Below are positions 1 through 8,474 of a stretch of 64,000 nt of DNA, piece after piece. The notes under the pieces were generated by a model. That model ran no database searches. It saw only the letters and a program-made list of their open reading frames with translations, and was not told where the DNA came from. The position numbers and the translations under genes were made by a program. The first letter of the stretch is position 1, and each line of letters starts with the position of its first letter. The stretch comes from Fulvivirga sp. M361. Its GTDB lineage: Bacteria; Bacteroidota; Bacteroidia; Cytophagales; Cyclobacteriaceae. Location: NCBI RefSeq assembly GCF_007097395.1, contig NZ_VKDC01000003.1:124001-188000 (forward strand), given 5' to 3'.

Positions 1-22
1 CAGTTATCGCCTGGAGTTTTAA
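1..22 (+). CDS. C-terminal tail of an outer-membrane barrel protein, probably a TonB-dependent receptor (partial)
   Basis: Only the last six codons and the TAA stop (20-22) are inside the window; read from base 2 they give S-Y-R-L-E-F. An alternating pattern ending in a terminal phenylalanine is the usual outer-membrane beta-barrel end signal. DUF4249 genes in Bacteroidota normally follow a TonB-dependent receptor gene, and the gap to the DUF4249 start is only 6 bases, so a receptor is the natural reading. The identification is an inference from seven codons and context. Confidence 0.45.
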
Positions 23-28
23 ATATAA

Positions 29-901
29 ATGATGAATAGTATGATCTGCCTTCCTAAAATTATTTTCAACAATGCTTTGCTGCTTGTTCTATCTGTTTTT
101 GTTGCCAGTTGTGTAGAAGAGGTAAACCCGAAAGGTTTGGTTAATACAGATCGAAAAGTGGTGATTAATTCTCTCATATCTCCACAAGATTCTATTATTT
201 CTGTTGAGGTCTCATTGTCCAGACCAGTTTTGGGAATTACCAACTTTGGTGCCGATTTGATCACGGATGCAGAGGTTATTATTTCGGATGGTACTGTGAG
301 TAACGTAATTCCCTTTGATGATGTAACTGCGAGGTACAATCTGGAAACGGATGTATTCCCGATACAGGCTGGAAAGCAATATTTTCTCGAGGTAAAAACT
401 GGTGGAAATACATATAAAGCAAGCTGTCAGGTACCTGAAACACCGGCTACTGACATCAGAACGACCATCAGTGAGACTAGGGATGGTTTCCGGCTAAGGG
501 TATTTTGGAGAGACCAGAAAGGTGAAGAGAATTATTACAGAGTATCAGGAGGTTATAAAGATGATGTTGATCGTGATCGCAATTTTTACCTGGGATTGGA
601 TTTTGCTGAAGAAGGCTTTAAGACAGATAATGGCAGGGACGGGGAGGTTATTTCGGCGGATACTGATATTTTGTTGAATTACTTCGTAAATGGTCAAAAG
701 GTATTAATCGATTCGTTAGAAATTCAATTGCTCACTACAGACAAAAATTATTACGAATATCAAAAAGTTTTAGTTGATATCGATCAGAATGAAAATCCGT
801 TTGCCGAGCCCGTCCGGCTTATTAGCACCATAGAAGGTGAGGATGCCTTGGGCATTTTTGCTGCATATCAATCTGTTATAAAAAAGATGAAAGTGGAATG
901 A
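29..901 (+). CDS. DUF4249 family lipoprotein
   Basis: A 290-residue protein with a hydrophobic signal segment (about residues 10-27) and a lipobox-like V-A-S-C ending at Cys28, so it is probably an outer-membrane lipoprotein. The body, with the N-terminal region around V-I-N-S-L-I-S-P-Q-D and an Ig-like beta-rich layout, fits the Bacteroidota DUF4249 family, whose molecular function is unknown. Members usually accompany a TonB-dependent receptor and may serve as an accessory surface lipoprotein; the preceding partial gene fits this. Start codons at 29, 32 and 41 are all possible; each leaves the signal peptide intact. Confidence 0.8.
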   Translation: MMNSMICLPKIIFNNALLLVLSVFVASCVEEVNPKGLVNTDRKVVINSLISPQDSIISVEVSLSRPVLGITNFGADLITDAEVIISDGTVSNVIPFDDVTARYNLETDVFPIQAGKQYFLEVKTGGNTYKASCQVPETPATDIRTTISETRDGFRLRVFWRDQKGEENYYRVSGGYKDDVDRDRNFYLGLDFAEEGFKTDNGRDGEVISADTDILLNYFVNGQKVLIDSLEIQLLTTDKNYYEYQKVLVDIDQNENPFAEPVRLISTIEGEDALGIFAAYQSVIKKMKVE

Positions 902-1204
902 TCTCAGACAAACGTCTGTAGGTTTTTCAATAGATAAACCTGCATCTGCATTTTGGTAAAAAATGACCAAGGTTGGTTATTGTAGGCAAAACAGGTAATG
1001 GCTAGCCTTACAAAGCATTTCGTGTATTGTCGGTATGTCTGGTATGATAGAAGCTACCTGCTAATACAATACACATGCGGTTGAAATGAGTCGCTGGATA
1101 TGAAAACCTTAACAAGGCGAGTCTTTCAATGCAAGAGCTCAGATGAAGTATGGTCCTTATAGTTCCCGATGTCCTTAATGTACTTTAGTAAAACGGTTGG
1201 TCAA
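902..1204. other. 303-base non-coding gap with weak hairpins
   Basis: No convincing gene is visible. Just after the DUF4249 stop there is a short hairpin, CAGAC (905-909) with GTCTG (914-918), followed by a T-run at 923-927, which could be a weak terminator. Farther on GTGTATTG (1022-1029) is perfectly complementary to CAATACAC (1067-1074) across a 37-base loop. No known RNA family was recognised. Confidence 0.4.
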
Positions 1205-2101
1205 ATGAAAGATGTATCAGTGATCTTTATCAATGATAACTCATCATCCTATTCAATGTACTGTGTGAACAGTATTTTGGATAAGTCAAATGATGATCTT
1301 AATTATGAAATCATAATCGTTGATAATAATTCTAACGAATTGGACTATGACCGTTTGAGCCATTTTTGTGAAGAGATAGCCTGTGTATCAGTGATCAGAA
1401 GTAGTGTTACTTTAGGAGTTTCTGAAGGACATATGCTAGGTGCTGAACAATGTGATGGAAAGTATATTTATTTCTTAAGCAATCATGTGGCATTTCTTAA
1501 TGATAATCTCAGGATCCTTTATTTTTTTATGAGAAGTAATAGAGAGGTGGCGTTATGTACTGGTCAAATGTATGATTCAAATAAAAACTTCCATCCTTCT
1601 TTTAACAGCTTTCCCGGTTTGATACGATCGCTATTTGGTGTATCCCTTTTAAATGTTTTTAATCCACTCAAGTACCCGGATCGTAAAAGTGAATTCACCT
1701 TTCCTATACAAGTCGACTTTGTTACTGGTGCAGCAATGTTTGTTGATGGTAAAAAATTTAAGGAAATAGGTGGTTTTGATACTAATTACTTTTTGCACTG
1801 TGGAGAGGAGGACATTGCTATGAGATTTAAAAAAGCTAACTATCCAACTTTTTTAGTTCCGGAAGCAAAGTTCATTTACCATATGCCAAATAAGGCCTGT
1901 GATATAAAAGTCGAAAAAGAATTTTATAAAGCGTTATTCTATTACTATAATAAGTTTTCTGTCAAATTGGAATATAGAGTAATGAAAATATTACTCTTTC
2001 TTAAAAATGTTAAAAGACTATATAAAGGCTTCTATTATCTGGAAATAGCACTCTTTGTTTTAAAAGGAGCAAAAACAGGAGAGTCGTTAAGACACAAGTA
2101 A
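1205..2101 (+). CDS. family 2 glycosyltransferase, orphan
   Basis: A GT-A fold glycosyltransferase of about 298 residues. The N-terminal strand V-S-V-I-F-I-N-D-N-S starts right after the Met at 1205, which is why I prefer this ATG over those at 1169 and 1178. The strand ending I-I-I-V-D-N-N-S (about 37-43) and the acceptor-side motif G-G-F-D-T-N-Y-F with E-E-D-I (C-terminal third) are typical of rhamnosyltransferase-like family 2 enzymes. The segment where relatives usually carry N-P-D reads L-S-N-H (91-94), so the usual metal-binding Asp is missing. The gene is visibly richer in A+T than its neighbours and stands alone, which suggests transfer or relaxed selection. Donor and acceptor are unknown. 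Confidence 0.75.
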   Translation: MKDVSVIFINDNSSSYSMYCVNSILDKSNDDLNYEIIIVDNNSNELDYDRLSHFCEEIACVSVIRSSVTLGVSEGHMLGAEQCDGKYIYFLSNHVAFLNDNLRILYFFMRSNREVALCTGQMYDSNKNFHPSFNSFPGLIRSLFGVSLLNVFNPLKYPDRKSEFTFPIQVDFVTGAAMFVDGKKFKEIGGFDTNYFLHCGEEDIAMRFKKANYPTFLVPEAKFIYHMPNKACDIKVEKEFYKALFYYYNKFSVKLEYRVMKILLFLKNVKRLYKGFYYLEIALFVLKGAKTGESLRHK

Positions 2102-2233
2102 TAAGCACAAAAGTATGTTCGGTTATAATAGGTAAGCGATCTTTTTCTCAAGAGGATTACGCTTGGAGTTACCCTGCTAAAACCAATTCATTAAGGTAAT
2201 AAAGAAGAAGCTATGCAGAAGGGAGTTTTGGAT

Positions 2234-4597
2234 TTACTCACTTCTTAATGATTCTGCCGGATTAGCTTTTGCTGCCCTGAATGCCTGGTTACTTACAATG
2301 ATCAGGGCAAATAACAGTGCCACACCACCGGTTAGAGGAAATACCCACCAGTCGATAGCTGTACGTATGGAGTAGCGGTCCAGGTATTGATCGAGTAGCC
2401 ACCAGGATATGGGGCCTGAAATAGCGAATGAAATGATCACCAGCAGCGAGAATTCCTTCGATACTAAACCGACCAGGCTGGATATGGAAGCACCCAGTAC
2501 TTTACGTATTCCTATTTCTTTCGTACGCTGTTCTGCTGTGAAAGAAGCTAATCCAAATAAACCCAGTCCGGTGATGACAATCGCTAAAGACGCAAATAAT
2601 GTGGCAAGTTTGCTCGTCATCTCCACGGTGGTAAATTTCTTTTGAAAAGCTTCATCTGCAAATGTATATTCAAAAGGATATGCCGGGTTGTGCTTTTCGA
2701 AGATACCTTCTACTTGCGCCAGTGTAGCGTTTAAATCATTTGTTTTTTTCAATCTTACAGAGATGACATTGATCCAATCCGGGTTCATGATCATAAAAAG
2801 GGGTTTGATCGCCTCGTTCGGAGACCCCATAAGTACATTGTCTACTACACCTATGAGTGTTCTTTTACCTCCCCATAAGTCCAGTTCAGTTCCTATTGGC
2901 TCATCGAGGTCCATTAAGTCCAGCGCTGCTTTGTTAATGATAATAGCGGCGGTATCACTTTTAAACTCTCTTGAAAAATCCCGTCCCATAAGCACTTCTA
3001 TGCCCATGGTCCTGGCATAGTCATATTCAGTGGCAACAGTGGTAAATATTACCCTCAGGTCTTCCGGTTTGCCAGGCCACCCGACAAAGTTATTGGAGTT
3101 AATCGTGGTGATAGCCCCATTTGACCTGGTTACAGATAATACAGCGCCGGATTGTTCTAATTCATCTTTGAGTGTGTAATAGTTTTTATCAAGTTCATCA
3201 TTCGTAAAGATGGAGATCAGGTTTTCCTGGTCATAACCAAGGTCACGGCTTTTTACGAGCTGGATCTGACGGAAAATGACTATAGTGCCAATAATGAGTA
3301 AAATGGCAAAACCAAATTGGAGTGTGACCAGTACTTTCCTGGGGGTACTGACCTGTCTGCCTGTGGTGACTTTTCCCTTGAGTACTTTCACTGGCTGAAA
3401 GGAAGAGAGATAAAAGGCCGGATAACTGCCGGAGACAAGGCCCGTAAATAAGATAATACCGATAGAAAACAGCCAGAAAGATAAGGATGCATAAGGTATA
3501 CTAAGTTGTTTATCAACGAGGTCGTTATACGCAGGAAGAACTAATTGAGCCACTAAAAGGGCAACGATAAATGATACTGTTGCAATAAAAAGCGACTCAC
3601 CGAGAAATTGCAAGATCAATTCATAGCGATTAGAGCCAATACTTTTACGTATACCAACTTCTTTAGCCCTGCGCTCTGATCGTGCTGTGGCGAGGTTCAT
3701 GAAGTTGATACATGCAATGACCAGGATGAAAATGGCAATAATGGTGAACAACCGGATAAAATCATTTCTTCCGCCACTTTCCTGACCATTTTCAAAAGTA
3801 GAATGTAATCGCCAGCGATGCATGGGATGTAAAAAGAACTCGGGCTTCATGTCCTCTTCACCGTTTTCCTGCAGCAGGTGTACTATGGCTTGTTCTACTT
3901 CCAATTCATTTTCAGGGTTATTGAGCTCCACATAAACTTGAAAGGAATAGTTACCCCAGTTGTCGTTATTATTCTGTATCCATTCCTTTAAAGCATTTAG
4001 CTTCCAGGTCACAAGAAAGTCAAATTCAAAAGATGAGTTTTCCGGTAGATCCTCTAATACTCCGGTCACTTTGAGATCATACTGATCATTAAAGCGCACC
4101 ACTTTGTTGATCGGATCATCATCGTTGAACAATGCTTTGGCAGTGGATGCGGTGAGTACAATTGAATAAGGATCGTCCAGGACAGTTTCAGCACTACCTG
4201 AAGACAACGAAAACCCGAACATTTCCAGAAATTCTTCACTCACATAATAGGCTGTTTTAGTTACCCGGGTTTCTTCCCACTTTAGAAGGTGTTCTCCACC
4301 CCAGTCTGAAACGGCTGAATTGACAATATTGCTGTTACGGGTTTTCATAGCTTCGTAGGTGGGAAGAGGCACGGAGTTCCATGAATTGATTTCCCCACTA
4401 AACTGGGCATTTACCCATACCTGGTATAATCGCTCACTTTTAGGAATAAAATGATCGTAAGATACCTCATCTTCTACCCAAAGTATGATCAATAAGCTGC
4501 ATACAATGCCGATAGCCAGACCCGTAATGTTGATAAATGAATAAACGGAATTCTTGAAAATATTCCTTAAAGTGACAACAAAGTAATTTTTCAGCAT
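2234..4597 (-). CDS. ABC transporter permease, FtsX/MacB type, duplicated
   Basis: A 787-residue inner-membrane protein built as two copies of the MacB periplasmic core plus FtsX permease unit. A first membrane helix lies at about residues 19-40, followed by a periplasmic domain, three helices with the coupling motif K-E-V-G-I-R-K (about 310), a second periplasmic domain, and a final three-helix unit with K-E-I-G-I-R-K (about 695). This is the common 780-800-residue Bacteroidota form, usually involved in export or stress defence through a separate MacB-like ATPase. No ATPase gene is adjacent, so the partner and substrate are unknown. It is divergent from the TetR gene. Confidence 0.9.
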   Translation of the reverse strand: MLKNYFVVTLRNIFKNSVYSFINITGLAIGIVCSLLIILWVEDEVSYDHFIPKSERLYQVWVNAQFSGEINSWNSVPLPTYEAMKTRNSNIVNSAVSDWGGEHLLKWEETRVTKTAYYVSEEFLEMFGFSLSSGSAETVLDDPYSIVLTASTAKALFNDDDPINKVVRFNDQYDLKVTGVLEDLPENSSFEFDFLVTWKLNALKEWIQNNNDNWGNYSFQVYVELNNPENELEVEQAIVHLLQENGEEDMKPEFFLHPMHRWRLHSTFENGQESGGRNDFIRLFTIIAIFILVIACINFMNLATARSERRAKEVGIRKSIGSNRYELILQFLGESLFIATVSFIVALLVAQLVLPAYNDLVDKQLSIPYASLSFWLFSIGIILFTGLVSGSYPAFYLSSFQPVKVLKGKVTTGRQVSTPRKVLVTLQFGFAILLIIGTIVIFRQIQLVKSRDLGYDQENLISIFTNDELDKNYYTLKDELEQSGAVLSVTRSNGAITTINSNNFVGWPGKPEDLRVIFTTVATEYDYARTMGIEVLMGRDFSREFKSDTAAIIINKAALDLMDLDEPIGTELDLWGGKRTLIGVVDNVLMGSPNEAIKPLFMIMNPDWINVISVRLKKTNDLNATLAQVEGIFEKHNPAYPFEYTFADEAFQKKFTTVEMTSKLATLFASLAIVITGLGLFGLASFTAEQRTKEIGIRKVLGASISSLVGLVSKEFSLLVIISFAISGPISWWLLDQYLDRYSIRTAIDWWVFPLTGGVALLFALIIVSNQAFRAAKANPAESLRSE

Positions 4598-4768
4598 ATT
4601 ACAAGATGGGTTATATCAGGAGTACTCTTTGTTACAGTAAAGGTTACGGGTTAAGAGTTGATTTTTCATTTGATTAAAGACCCTATTAACTTTTAAGAGG
4701 TTGCATGAAAAAGAAAAAAGGAGAAGTTTAATAATTGTGGGAATTTGACTCTGAAACTAATTTTTTTT

Positions 4769-4784
4769 TGAAACGTTTGTTTCA
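4769..4784. promoter_or_regulatory. TetR-type operator O1, overlapping the regulator's start region
   Basis: TGAAACGTTTGTTTCA is an inverted repeat (TGAAAC, 4-base spacer, GTTTCA). It ends 2 bases before the ATG of the TetR gene, so a bound repressor would cover the initiation region; an isolated TGAAAC half-site lies at 4752-4757. The identical 16-mer recurs at 5381-5396 before the dehydrogenase gene. Assignment to this TetR protein is inference from position and repetition. Confidence 0.75.
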
Positions 4785-4786
4785 GT

Positions 4787-5365
4787 ATGCCTAAGTCTGT
4801 TTTGTTTGATCGCGAAGATGTGATAAAAAAAGTAACACAGCTTTTTTTGCACAAAGGCTATAACGCTACATCCATGCAGGACCTGGTAGATGTTACCGGC
4901 TTAAATCGATCCAGTATATACAATTCCTTTGGTGATAAATTCAAACTCTACGAAGAATCTTTGAGGTATTATCAAAAGATGCAAAATGATAACTTGCAAT
5001 CACGTATTAAGTTAGAGGAAAGCCCCAGAGCTGCTATTACCTTTGTGTTCGAAAGTATACGAGATGAAATCATTCAGGGCAAACAAGATAAAGGCTGCCT
5101 GATTACAAACTGTACTACCGAACTAGGTGGCAATGAGCCGAAAATCCGTGACTTTCTCTTAAGAAACCAGGAAAGCATGGTAACTATGTTCTCAACCCTT
5201 ATTGAGCAAGCCCAGGAAATGGGTGAAATAGCGGTTTCGAAAGATCCTAAACAGCTGGCGCTTTACTTGTTTTCCAGTCTTCATGGCCTGAGATTGATCA
5301 GTATTTTAGATCATCAAAGTTCTGATATAGAGGATATTACTAATCAAATTTTAAAAAGTTTATAA
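4787..5365 (+). CDS. TetR/AcrR family transcriptional regulator
   Basis: A 192-residue one-component regulator. The N-terminal helix-turn-helix spans about residues 10-55, with T-S-M-Q-D-L-V and the recognition part N-R-S-S-I-Y-N-S-F-G-D-K typical of the family. The C-terminal half is the ligand and dimer domain and includes C-L-I-T-N-C-T, a segment common in one TetR subgroup. It is followed by the short-chain dehydrogenase at 5441 and both genes are preceded by the same 16-base inverted repeat, so it most likely represses itself and the dehydrogenase. The inducing ligand is unknown; the substrate of the dehydrogenase is the obvious candidate. Confidence 0.9.
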   Translation: MPKSVLFDREDVIKKVTQLFLHKGYNATSMQDLVDVTGLNRSSIYNSFGDKFKLYEESLRYYQKMQNDNLQSRIKLEESPRAAITFVFESIRDEIIQGKQDKGCLITNCTTELGGNEPKIRDFLLRNQESMVTMFSTLIEQAQEMGEIAVSKDPKQLALYLFSSLHGLRLISILDHQSSDIEDITNQILKSL

Positions 5366-5380
5366 AAAGGCCCGTTTATT

Positions 5381-5396
5381 TGAAACGTTTGTTTCA
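5381..5396. promoter_or_regulatory. TetR-type operator O2, exact copy of O1
   Basis: The same TGAAACGTTTGTTTCA sequence as at 4769-4784, here 15 bases after the regulator's stop and 44 bases before the dehydrogenase ATG. Identity even in the spacer argues for a true operator rather than chance. Confidence 0.75.
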
Positions 5397-5409
5397 GTAT
5401 ATCGTTATT

Positions 5410-5425
5410 TGGAATGAACGTTTCA
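5410..5425. promoter_or_regulatory. TetR-type operator O3, imperfect
   Basis: TGGAATGAACGTTTCA has one degenerate half-site (TGGAAT), a 4-base spacer and one perfect half-site (GTTTCA). It lies 13 bases after O2, so two sites stand in tandem before the dehydrogenase gene, suggesting cooperative or graded repression. Confidence 0.5.
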
Positions 5426-5440
5426 AATAAAAAATAAATA

Positions 5441-6190
5441 ATGGGAAAATTAGAAAACAAAGTAGCGCTGATCACCGGGGGTAATAGTGGGATAGGCCTG
5501 GCTACGGCTAAACTATTTGCACAAGAAGGAGCTAAAGTGGTGATCACCGGCAGAAGGCGTGAAGCGCTTGAGCAGGCTGCCAATGCCATATCAGGCGAAG
5601 TCACTTACATTTTGGCAGATGCAGCGAATATTGAGGAAGGTAAGTTAGCGATTCAAAAAACGGTGGAAACCTATGGTAATATTGATATCCTGTTTTTAAA
5701 CGCTGGTATTGCTCCTTTTTTACCAATCCTGGATATCACGGAAGAGCATTTTGATGATTTATTTGATACCAATGTGAAAGGCCCTTTTTTTACAATAAAG
5801 GAGGCAGTGCCGTACATTAATGAGGGAGGGGTAATCATTGGAAATACTTCTATAGTAGGACAAAAAGGCTTTCCGGGTACATCCGTTTATTCAGCCACCA
5901 AGGCAGCGCTAAGGTCGTTGTCCAGGGTATTGGCGAATGAGCTGAAAGAGAAAAAAATACGTTCTGTGAGTGTGGCGCCGGGCCCGATAGATACACCACT
6001 TTATGGTAAAATAGGTTTATCTGAAGATGAAGTACAACAGATGGGAGCAGGTTTTGCGCAGCAGGTGCCACTTGGTCGTTTTGGTTCCTCGGAAGAATTA
6101 GCCAAGACCGTGTTGTTCCTGGCTTCAAATGAGGCCTCTTTTATCAATGGAGTAGAATTGGAAGTGGATGGAGGATTAAGCCAGGTGTAA
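5441..6190 (+). CDS. short-chain dehydrogenase/reductase (classical SDR)
   Basis: A 249-residue cytoplasmic NAD(P)-dependent oxidoreductase of normal classical-SDR length. Visible motifs are the Rossmann glycine motif T-G-G-N-S-G-I-G (12-19), N-A-G (87-89), catalytic Ser137, and Y-S-A-T-K (Tyr150, Lys154), plus the C-terminal S-F-I-N-G-V-E-L-E-V-D-G-G signature. Three arginines after the second beta strand (T-G-R-R-R) suggest NADP(H) preference. The substrate cannot be told from sequence. Two TetR operators precede it, so expression is probably inducible under the upstream regulator. Confidence 0.92.
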   Translation: MGKLENKVALITGGNSGIGLATAKLFAQEGAKVVITGRRREALEQAANAISGEVTYILADAANIEEGKLAIQKTVETYGNIDILFLNAGIAPFLPILDITEEHFDDLFDTNVKGPFFTIKEAVPYINEGGVIIGNTSIVGQKGFPGTSVYSATKAALRSLSRVLANELKEKKIRSVSVAPGPIDTPLYGKIGLSEDEVQQMGAGFAQQVPLGRFGSSEELAKTVLFLASNEASFINGVELEVDGGLSQV

Positions 6191-6210
6191 ACCTGGAGAA
6201 ACAATCCAAC

Positions 6211-6250
6211 AAAAAGAGGTTGTTCTTTTCTTATGAGCAACCCCTTTTTT
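6211..6250. terminator. bidirectional intrinsic terminator between the SDR and MscS genes
   Basis: The arms at 6211-6225 and 6235-6249 form a 15-base stem with one A-C mismatch and one G-U pair around a 9-base loop. The stem starts with AAAAA and ends with a run of T, so it can terminate both the plus-strand dehydrogenase and the minus-strand mscS gene. Confidence 0.8.
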
Positions 6251-6257
6251 GTTTTCA

Positions 6258-7076
6258 TTACTTTTCGTTGTATACGTGTATATCGCGTTGGGGGTAAGGA
6301 ATGGAAATACCTGCTTTGTCAAATTCCAGTTTGACCTTTTCCTGAAGGTCGAAGAAAACACTCCAATAGTCCTCTTTCTTTACCCACGGGCGTACGGCAA
6401 AGTTTACCGAGCTATCTCCAAGTTCACTTACTGCTATGGTGTGTGCCGGGTCTTTGAGTATACGTTCGTCACTTGTAACAATAGATTCCAATAAGTCTTT
6501 TGCGGTTTTTATATCATCGTCGTATCCAATGCCAAATACCATGTCGACTCGTCGTATGGGTTCCGAAGAGTAGTTGACGATGGAATCATTAGATAATGTT
6601 CCGTTTGGAATGGTGATACGTTTGTTATCTGGTGTTATTAAGACCGTATTGAAAATCTGGATTTCTTTTACGGTACCGGAGTGCCCACCTCCGTCAATGT
6701 AATCACCTACTTTAAAAGGCCTGAGCACGAGTATTACCACGCCTCCTGCAAAGTTTTGAAGAGTGCCTTGCAGAGCCAGGCCAATCGCCAGGCCCGCCGC
6801 ACCAACAATAGCTATGAAAGAGGTCATCTGTATACCTATTGTGCTAAGCACGCTAAGGATCAATAGCACCAGGAGGATGTTATAAACCAAACTTCCTAAA
6901 AATGGTTTCAATGATGCATCGACGTTTCTTTTCGATAATAGTTTCTCAAATCCATTACGAATGGCCCTGATAATCCATAATCCAATGACGAGGACAATTA
7001 TCGCTTTCAGGATGGCCAACCCATAGTCTACCGCATAGTCCATGAGTAGATTTTTCATTTGTTCTAAATGCTCCAT
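6258..7076 (-). CDS. small-conductance mechanosensitive channel, MscS family
   Basis: A 272-residue inner-membrane channel, close to the 286 residues of E. coli MscS. Three hydrophobic segments occupy roughly residues 15-40, 62-82 and 87-120. The pore-lining helix is recognisable from the Gly/Ala pattern G-A-A-G-L-A-I-G-L-A-L-Q-G and the following N-F-A-G-G. The beta domain (P-F-K-V-G-D-Y-I) and the soluble cage follow. It releases solutes on hypo-osmotic shock. It lies 90 bases downstream of murA on the same strand and is closed by the bidirectional terminator at 6211-6250. Confidence 0.93.
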   Translation of the reverse strand: MEHLEQMKNLLMDYAVDYGLAILKAIIVLVIGLWIIRAIRNGFEKLLSKRNVDASLKPFLGSLVYNILLVLLILSVLSTIGIQMTSFIAIVGAAGLAIGLALQGTLQNFAGGVVILVLRPFKVGDYIDGGGHSGTVKEIQIFNTVLITPDNKRITIPNGTLSNDSIVNYSSEPIRRVDMVFGIGYDDDIKTAKDLLESIVTSDERILKDPAHTIAVSELGDSSVNFAVRPWVKKEDYWSVFFDLQEKVKLEFDKAGISIPYPQRDIHVYNEK

Positions 7077-7166
7077 TTAAATGTAAAAGGTTTAAGTTGT
7101 AATAGTTTTAAATATAACATATTAAAAATCAATTACATAGAGCCAATTATGAACAAATGATTACGA

Positions 7167-8474
7167 TTATTCTATACGTTGGATGTCGGCTCCAAGTGCT
7201 TTTAACCGATCTTCAATGTCCTGGTATCCGCGGTCAATTTGCTCGACATTGGAGATGATACTTTCACCATCTGCTGACAATGCTGCAATAAGAAGTGATA
7301 CTCCTGCCCGAATATCCGGAGAAGACATGTTGATACCACGAAGGTTCTGTTTTCTGTCTAAACCTATTACCGTGGCACGATGCGGGTCACACAGAATGAT
7401 CTGGGCCCCCATGTCGATCAACTTATCAACGAAGAAGAGCCTGCTTTCAAACATTTTTTGATGTACCAAAACGGTGCCTTTGGCTTGTATAGCTGTTACA
7501 AGTATAATACTCAGCAGGTCCGGTGTAAACCCTGGCCATGGGGCATCTGCTACAGTCATGATAGAACCGTCTATGAAGGTCTCTATTTCGTAATGCTTGT
7601 GTGCGGGAATAATAATATCATCCCCTTCAAAAGTCATCCTGATGCCCAGCCTTTTGAATACCTCAGGTATTAATCCGAGATATTCTACTCCGGCGTTTTT
7701 GATAGTAATGGAAGATTGGGTCATGGCGGCCAAACCAATAAAACTCCCTACTTCGATCATATCAGGAAGTAACGTGTGATCGGTACCGTTCAGACTGCTA
7801 ACTCCTTCAATTTTTAATAGATTAGATCCAATACCTGAAATATTTGCTCCCATACGGTTGAGCATATTGCATAGCTGTTGCAGGTAAGGTTCACATGCTG
7901 CATTGTATATGGTAGTAGTTCCTTCCGCCAGTACGGCAGCCATAATAATATTGGCTGTTCCTGTTACTGAAGCTTCATCCAAATGCATGTAACAACCTTT
8001 CAGATTAGATGCATCAATTTTAAAAAGACCGTCATTTTGCGAATAGTCAAACTTGGCGCCCAGATTTTGAAAGCCTAAAAAGTGAGTGTCTAATCGCCTT
8101 CTTCCTATCTTATCGCCTCCCGGCTTTGGTATTTTGGCTTTACCATATCTGGCCAGAAGCGGGCCAAGGATCATAATAGAGCCTCTTAATGAGGCTGCCT
8201 TGGTTTTGAAATGTTCACTTTCCAGGAAGTTTACATCAATGTTTTTGCAGGTGAACCGGTAGGTCTCGGTATTAAGTTGTTCAACCCGTGCGCCCATATC
8301 ACCAATGAGCTCTATTAATTTGTTAACATCGAGAATATCCGGTACACGGTATACTGTTACAGGATGTTCTGTGAGCAGTACAGCGGATAGTATTTGAAGG
8401 GCCTCGTTTTTGGCTCCTTGTGGAATGATCTCACCAGAGAGTTGTTTACCACCACGGATTTTAAATGAACCCAT
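7167..8474 (-). CDS. murA: UDP-N-acetylglucosamine 1-carboxyvinyltransferase
   Basis: First committed enzyme of peptidoglycan synthesis, transferring enolpyruvate from PEP to UDP-GlcNAc in the cytoplasm. The 435-residue length and motifs fit: catalytic Lys22 in A-K-N-E-A, L-G-P-L-L-A-R-Y, and D-I-R-A-G near the C terminus. The active-site loop reads P-K-P-G-G-D-K-I-G-R-R-R, so the position of E. coli Cys115, the fosfomycin target, is Asp121. An Asp there is known from mycobacterial, chlamydial and Borrelia MurA and makes the enzyme fosfomycin-insensitive. The start overlaps the DUF4290 stop by one base (TAATG), indicating translational coupling. Confidence 0.96.
   Translation of the reverse strand: MGSFKIRGGKQLSGEIIPQGAKNEALQILSAVLLTEHPVTVYRVPDILDVNKLIELIGDMGARVEQLNTETYRFTCKNIDVNFLESEHFKTKAASLRGSIMILGPLLARYGKAKIPKPGGDKIGRRRLDTHFLGFQNLGAKFDYSQNDGLFKIDASNLKGCYMHLDEASVTGTANIIMAAVLAEGTTTIYNAACEPYLQQLCNMLNRMGANISGIGSNLLKIEGVSSLNGTDHTLLPDMIEVGSFIGLAAMTQSSITIKNAGVEYLGLIPEVFKRLGIRMTFEGDDIIIPAHKHYEIETFIDGSIMTVADAPWPGFTPDLLSIILVTAIQAKGTVLVHQKMFESRLFFVDKLIDMGAQIILCDPHRATVIGLDRKQNLRGINMSSPDIRAGVSLLIAALSADGESIISNVEQIDRGYQDIEDRLKALGADIQRIE

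Noticed and set aside
6181-6196. CCAGGT/ACCTGG hairpin spanning the SDR stop codon
   Set aside because: Only six pairs, inside conserved C-terminal codons, and a stronger terminator follows at 6211-6250.
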